From Phallus indusiatus (taxonomy: Eukaryota; Basidiomycota; Agaricomycetes; Phallales; Phallaceae): a stretch of 64,000 nt of DNA. A program made the translations under genes and the position numbers. The DNA lies in assembly GCA_027605045.1 (NCBI GenBank), contig JAQFWX010000009.1, forward strand, positions 496,001 to 560,000, read 5' to 3'. Under the pieces are notes generated by a model. The model saw nothing but the letters and a program-made list of their open reading frames with translations, did not search any database and was not told the DNA's origin. Shown one piece after another: positions 59,172 through 64,000 of the stretch (position 1 is its first letter; every line of letters begins with the position of its first letter).

Positions 59172-60678
59172 ATGACTTCCGCCAACTCGGGCTCATTGAG
59201 AGACACGTATTCAAATTCTAATTCAGCATGGTCATTTCGTCCTTCTATGCCTCAGAATTCCAGCTCATCGTCAACGTCGCCAGACCGCGAATGGTCAATG
59301 CGAATTAACGCCAACCCTGTCTTCGACCTTTCACCGAGTTTGTCCTACGATGACGGTGTCAGACTTGATATCAAAGGGACCTTTCATTCTATCATCGGGA
59401 CATTTGTATTGCAGTACGGTGGTACTGCTATTGCCATGCCCTGGGAGGTTGCCAAGATTCTGCTTCAAGTTCAGTGGAACCCGCGAGATGCTGGGTCTGC
59501 AAAGACAGAATTAGAGGAGGAAACAATTATAGAAGAAGAGGTACCAATAAATGTTGGTTGTGTCAAATTCACACTGTAATGCCCATTCCAGATTAGTGAC
59601 GACGACTCGGACGAAGCGTATTTTCAAGATCCATCATCTTCGTCTCCTTCGCGTCCACCGCCCAAGCGACGGCATGTCGATGAAAAAGGATATGTCGTGA
59701 GGAAATCTGTTCTCGAAGAGAGTACTAGGGCGGAATATGTCATTCCTTTGACAAATACTACTGGGTTGTGGAGTATGATTAAAAAGATAGTTCGCTTTCG
59801 AAATGAAGGTTGGTTTGGCTTATGGAAAGGTATGTTATTCAAGTGTTACGACTTTTATCAATATTTTTCATTTTCTGCTTTTTCAAGGTCTACTAACATC
59901 TTGTATCATAAACACGCTCTCGACGACAATACAACCCCTACTCCAAGAAGTTTTGCTTTCCATATTTCCATCTTCTGACACATCACCATCTCTACTCATT
60001 CCAATCACTTCGCATCTTCTCACCGGCCTTATCCTCTCCCCATTAGATCTCGTTCGCACTCGCTTAATCTGTCAATCATCAATGCCTCTTCATAGGACAT
60101 ACACTGGCCCATTTAACGCTCTCGCCCATCTCATCAGACACGAAGGCGGTCTCAAAAGCCTCTACTTCCACCCCCACTTATTCATCCCCGCTCTTCTCGA
60201 TAATCTAGCCCGCCCACTGGCCAACATAGCTCTGCCTATACTAGTAGCTTCACGTATGGGCATCACACAAGATACACACCCACTAGTTATGACGTTCAGC
60301 GAAATTGTCGCAGGATGTCTCGCCAACGTCATTATCTCGCCCTTCGAAACCGTACGACGGCGATTACAGATTCAACCGCGGGGGTCGACTGATTTTAAAG
60401 CATGTGTTGAGACGCGGCCGAGACCTTATCACGGCGTCGTTGAAGCCATGTGGCGAATCGTAACAGAGGAGCGGTCCGAGATTCCCGTTACTGTGGACAG
60501 ACATCCTCCAGCTCCGAAGAAAGAGGAAACGGAGGAAGCGGACGAAAATCGCATAACGTTTAGTGGTATTGGACAATTGTACCATGGCTTCCGCTTGAAC
60601 ACAGGAGCTGTGATTGCGATTTCCCTTTTGACGGTATTTGGTGGAGGAGACGAAGAAGCGGGGTGGACAGAATTATAG
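59172..60678 (+). CDS. UGO1: Ugo1-like mitochondrial fusion carrier protein
   Basis: Degenerate mitochondrial-carrier-fold protein. Ugo1 sits in the outer membrane and links Fzo1 and Mgm1 during fusion. Three exons (59172 to about 59539, 59592 to about 59829, 59889-60678). N-terminal Ser-rich segment, then GTFVLQYGGTAIAMPWEVAK and ILLQVQWNP, an acidic loop (SDDDSDEAYF), and the solcar-like FRNEGWFGLWKG. Then SPLDLVRTRLICQSS, a proper carrier signature, and SPFETVRRRLQIQPRG. C-terminus GQLYHGFRLNTGAVIAISLL. The N-terminal signature is degenerate (MPWEVAKILLQV), as is typical for Ugo1 rather than transporters. It ends DEEAGWTEL. Confidence 0.85.
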
Positions 60679-60864
60679 CATTTACTTTCATACATTCGCT
60701 AAATCACGCAATTATTTAATACGTTTTGTGCCCTTCTACGAGGATAAAAAAAGAATATTTCAAGACAATTTTTTTGTATCAACAATATTTTACAGCGGTT
60801 TTTCAGAAGTAAATAACAAACAACATCGGCGGATCCCCTATTTTCATCATCACTTGTACAAGTC

Positions 60865-62594
60865 TCAGGCGTCCGCTTCCGCGCCCCATACCTGGACAGT
60901 CCTACCACTCGTACACCATATTTCTGCTCCATCTCTCGAGATAATCAAATCGCTGACATCCCCATCTGTCAATTTGATAACCTCCTCCCAGCTCTTGTGG
61001 GCAAATACAGTTGCACCTTGACTACCGGCAATACCAAGGAATTGCGCACTATAGTCATACAGGACCTTGTTAATCTTGGATCCTTGTCCAACCGAAATAT
61101 TGTGCGCCTCTTTTTGCTTTCGCAAGTCCCAGATTGCAACTGTGTTGTTAGCGGAGGGAGCAGCGAGGTGATAACCATTCTCCGAGAACGATAGCGTGTT
61201 AACGGTGAAAAAGCCAGCATTTTCGTCAGACGGGACGAGCGATGCGCCAATTTTGCCGGAGCGAATGTCGTATATTTGAATGGCGGAGTGAGATGTTCCG
61301 AGTGCTAAAAGTGCACCATCTGGATGAATACCTAGCGTTGTGAAACCGTATTCGCTCAAAGCAGACTGGAAAACCAAGGCGTTTGTGCTGAAGTTGTGTA
61401 GCGAGTATGTCTTGTCCGCTGACGCTAATGCAAACAATGACAAGGTTGGGTGTACGGCAAGACCTGTAACGTCGCCCTTGTGCGTCTTGACAGTGTGTTT
61501 GGGTGCGTATTCACCCGACGCAGAATCCTGCTCCCATAAACGGGCCGTTTTGTCGGCACTGGCTGAAAGAATGATAGTAGGCTCGCCTTCCTTCTCGCGG
61601 AACGCAACAACGTTGACCTTCTTCGTATGTCCTTTGAGAGTTGCAGCAACTTTATCCGCTTGTCTGTCGTAGAGCTGAACCACCTTATCATTACCACCAG
61701 TAAGGAACAGAGAGGATTGGCTTTGCGACAGAGCCAGGCTGTTGATTCCAGTTGTCGAAGAAGAGTGTAGTGATTCGATAGTCTGCTTGACTTTATATGA
61801 TCCAACTTGGGCTGCCGCGGGGTAATCAGTGGGTGGTTTGCGCTTCTTACGAGTAGACGACAACCTGTAAAAACAATAAGAAAAAAAAAGATGGGCAACG
61901 GATGACAGTGACTGACGATTTGGATAGTTCTTCAATTTCGTTTACGACGTCTGTAGGCAAACCTGGCTCTTCAGCCGCTTCTTGCATTTCAGCGTCACCC
62001 TCGGTTTCTAAACCCATAGTAACTTTGACGTTCGCGAGTGCTCTACAGATGAGAATATTAATAAAAGAAAAATAGAAAAGGATAGCAAAGATAACGAACT
62101 CTCGTGCAGCATCACGCTCTCGAAGGAGACGAGCAGCCACTCGTGTCGCGGCATCTTGTTGATATAAAGCATGGCTCAACTCTTGACGCGTTGAGTTATA
62201 TTGTTGTCTTAGAGCATACGTCTCGAGAACAAGCGCGTCCCACTCGTTTTGAAGAGTTTGCAGCAGCGTAGGGATTGAAGTCAAGCTTGGTGGACGCGGA
62301 GCAGTAGTTTTGGGATCTAAAGCGAATGCATGAGAATCCAGTTCCAAACAGAATAGTCAACGCCGAGATATGTCTTATAAAACGGCTAAAATTGACATAT
62401 TTCAAGAGAGTTTGTGACTACTCACTAGCTTGGACAGTGATGAGGTCCGACTCCTCAAGCTTCTCTCCGGTCATAGGGTCAGTGCCATTTTGTGTGATGT
62501 ATTTTGTTATCAAGCGACGTTCATAAACGTGTCCTGATTTTTGAGAAATCACTGGATCTTGAGGAGGTTCACCCGAGATGGCACAGAAAAACAT
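60865..62594 (-). CDS. PRP19: Pre-mRNA-processing factor 19 (PRP19), U-box ubiquitin ligase
   Basis: Scaffold and E3 ligase of the NineTeen complex, needed for spliceosome activation. It starts [20 protein letters not shown] at 62594, the U-box, with [21 protein letters not shown] helical region follows with [20 protein letters not shown] (tetramerisation coiled coil), then a linker ([17 protein letters not shown]). The WD40 propeller includes [96 protein letters not shown], and ends [13 protein letters not shown]. Introns lie near 62425-62500 region (after VQAS), 62045-62102 and 61863-61918. Divergent from SEC17 with 137 bp between starts. Confidence 0.94.
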
Positions 62595-62731
62595 GGCGCA
62601 AAAGTCCGGGAAAGTTTGAAAAAAAACCAGGTGGACAATACGCTCCACTGACGCCCACAAGTATGACATAAGGCTATATCTACTGCCCCCCTCTGGCTTA
62701 CTTTAGACTTTTGTAGTCTTCCTCCACGTCA
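62595..62731. promoter_or_regulatory. Shared promoter of PRP19 and SEC17
   Basis: 137 bp between divergent starts of two housekeeping genes; compact bidirectional promoter, no motif assigned. Confidence 0.5.
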
Positions 62732-63785
62732 ATGGTTGCGAAGAGTCAAGGAGACGAATTATTAATTAAAGCCAACAAGAAATTCGATTCTGCGGCTGGA
62801 AGCGGAGGATGGTTCAGCTTCAGCTCGTCGTCGAACAAATACGAGGAAGCTGGTGATCTTTACCAGCAAGCTGCCAATCAATACAAAATCGACAAGGATT
62901 TCAAGTCTGCTGGCGATTCTTTTGCAAAGGAAGCTGAGTGCCGGGAGAAATCTGGTGAGAACAACGATGCCGCGAATGCATGGTGGAATGCGGCGAAAGC
63001 CTACAAGCAAGGATACCCAGATTGTACGAAAACGATTGTTATCTTTATCATCATTCTCGTCTGACTAGATCGTATGTAGTGGCTATACAGGCATTATTGC
63101 AAACAGTGACCTATCTAACGAAGGAAGGTCGGTTCAGGCAGGCAGCTGATAGAGAGAAGGAGATCGGTCAGATTTACCTTCAGGAGAATAATGACCTTGG
63201 CAAGGCTTGCCAGAGCTTTGAGCGTGCAGCTGAATGGTATGCACAAGAAGATGCAAACGCGTATGCTGATTTGTTTGTCTAACTCGTAAACTGCTTAAAC
63301 ATATTTAATCAGAACCGCCAATGGGTGCTACAAAGATGCCGCTGATCTTCATGCTGAACTAGACGAGTTCCCAGCCGCAATTGCAAACTATGAGAGAATT
63401 GCCAACTATTCTCTCACATCACCTCTTACCAAGTACAGCGTTAAAGAGTATTGGCTAAGGGCCTTATTATGTGCTCTTGCTATGCGGGTTCGTTACCCTA
63501 ACTTTTCCCTATATGATTATCCCACTGAATTACTACCTTTTCAAACAGGATACAGTAACAGCCCGTCGCAATATGACTAAATACAGCACCCAAGACGTAA
63601 CGTTCCCGTCAACAAGAGAAGCCAAATTTGTTAATAGCCTCATCGAGGCACTGGAGAGTGGCGATGTTGAAACGTACACGGCTAACATAGTCGAGTACAA
63701 CGCCGTTGTCAGTCTCGATAATTGGAAGACTTCCATTCTGCTAAAGATAAAGAGAACGATTGAGGATGAAGATCCTCTGACGTAG
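62732..63785 (+). CDS. SEC17: Alpha-SNAP (Sec17), NSF adaptor
   Basis: Cytosolic SNAP adaptor that loads NSF/Sec18 onto SNARE complexes for disassembly. It starts MVAKSQGDELLIKANKKFDS, then GWFSFSSSSNKYEEAGDLYQ, the SNAP membrane-loop region. TPR-like helical repeats follow: QAANQYKIDKDFKSAGDSFA, AANAWWNAAKAYKQ, AVVAIQALLQTVTYLTKEGR (split by an intron near 63021-63080), KACQSFERAAEWYAQEDANA, ELDEFPAAIANYERIANYSL and EYWLRALLCALAM. The C-terminus SLDNWKTSILLKIKRTIEDE holds the conserved Leu residues that stimulate NSF. Four exons, about 290 residues, the usual family length. Stop at 63785. Confidence 0.94.
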
Positions 63786-64000
63786 ACCAACCAATTGTAT
63801 CGATATAATCACCCATAATACATTGTATTTACATCTTTAACTTTGTAGTTATATATTTAATGACGACGATAATGATGAGATGATGACGGATTTGTACTAT
63901 AATTGGCCTAGGAAACTACATAAGTTAAGCTTGAAAATGACACGTAAGCTGTGCTCCTCGTTACAAACCGACCCTGATGCGCGCAGAATCTTCACCACCT
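63786..64000. other. 3' flank of SEC17
   Basis: AT-rich 3' flank with ATTTAATGACGACGATAATG-like sequence; no gene seen before the window ends. Confidence 0.5.

Overview
The window is nuclear DNA from a basidiomycete, most likely a mushroom-forming agaricomycete. The evidence is dense spliceosomal introns of roughly 45-100 nt with GT-AG (one GC-AG) borders, 10-19 nt micro-exons, a PriB-like Zn2Cys6 regulator, DUF6533-type membrane proteins and DUF7223-like and phytase-like secreted proteins that are expanded in Agaricomycetes. There are no bacterial-style operons. All gene models were spliced by eye from reading frame, splice sites and family resemblance, so exon borders are predictions.

Layout. 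0.2-2.3 kb: secreted phytase-like protein (+). 2.5-2.9 kb: tRNA-derived SINE-like element. 3.1-5.9 kb: Tum1-type sulfurtransferase (+) facing an enoyl-CoA hydratase/isomerase (-). 6.4-7.2 kb: small conserved protein with a paralogue at 53.3-53.9 kb. 8.4-14 kb: eIF4E (-) and a multi-KH RNA-binding protein (+) diverge from a shared 0.5 kb promoter. 15.5-20.3 kb: AFG2/Drg1 AAA ATPase (-) and GPI16/PIG-T (+) in a very tight head-to-head pair. 22-25.2 kb: a forkhead-like gene followed by a MATA-type HMG-box gene. 25.9-28.1 kb: secreted carboxylesterase with a C-type-lectin-like N-terminal extension (-). 29.8-32.1 kb: many-exon secreted protein (+).

32.7-42.4 kb is the accessory part. It is a gene-poor, AT-richer tandem duplication of about 5 kb. 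Each copy carries a DUF6533-like multi-pass membrane protein and a small secreted protein on the minus strand. Copy A of the membrane gene looks open; copy B carries two frameshifting insertions. For the secreted peptide the reverse holds: copy B keeps a normal splice donor and copy A has lost it.

43.3-51.8 kb: two unrecognised proteins (one nuclear-looking, one single-pass membrane) and a large PriB-like transcription factor (+). 53.3-63.8 kb is a compact housekeeping block: the small paralogue (-), an MTM1/SLC25A39-type mitochondrial carrier (-), methionyl-tRNA synthetase (-) divergent from the Ugo1-like mitochondrial fusion carrier (+), and PRP19 (-) divergent from SEC17/alpha-SNAP (+). 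I see no rRNA, no confident tRNA, no CRISPR and no autonomous transposon.
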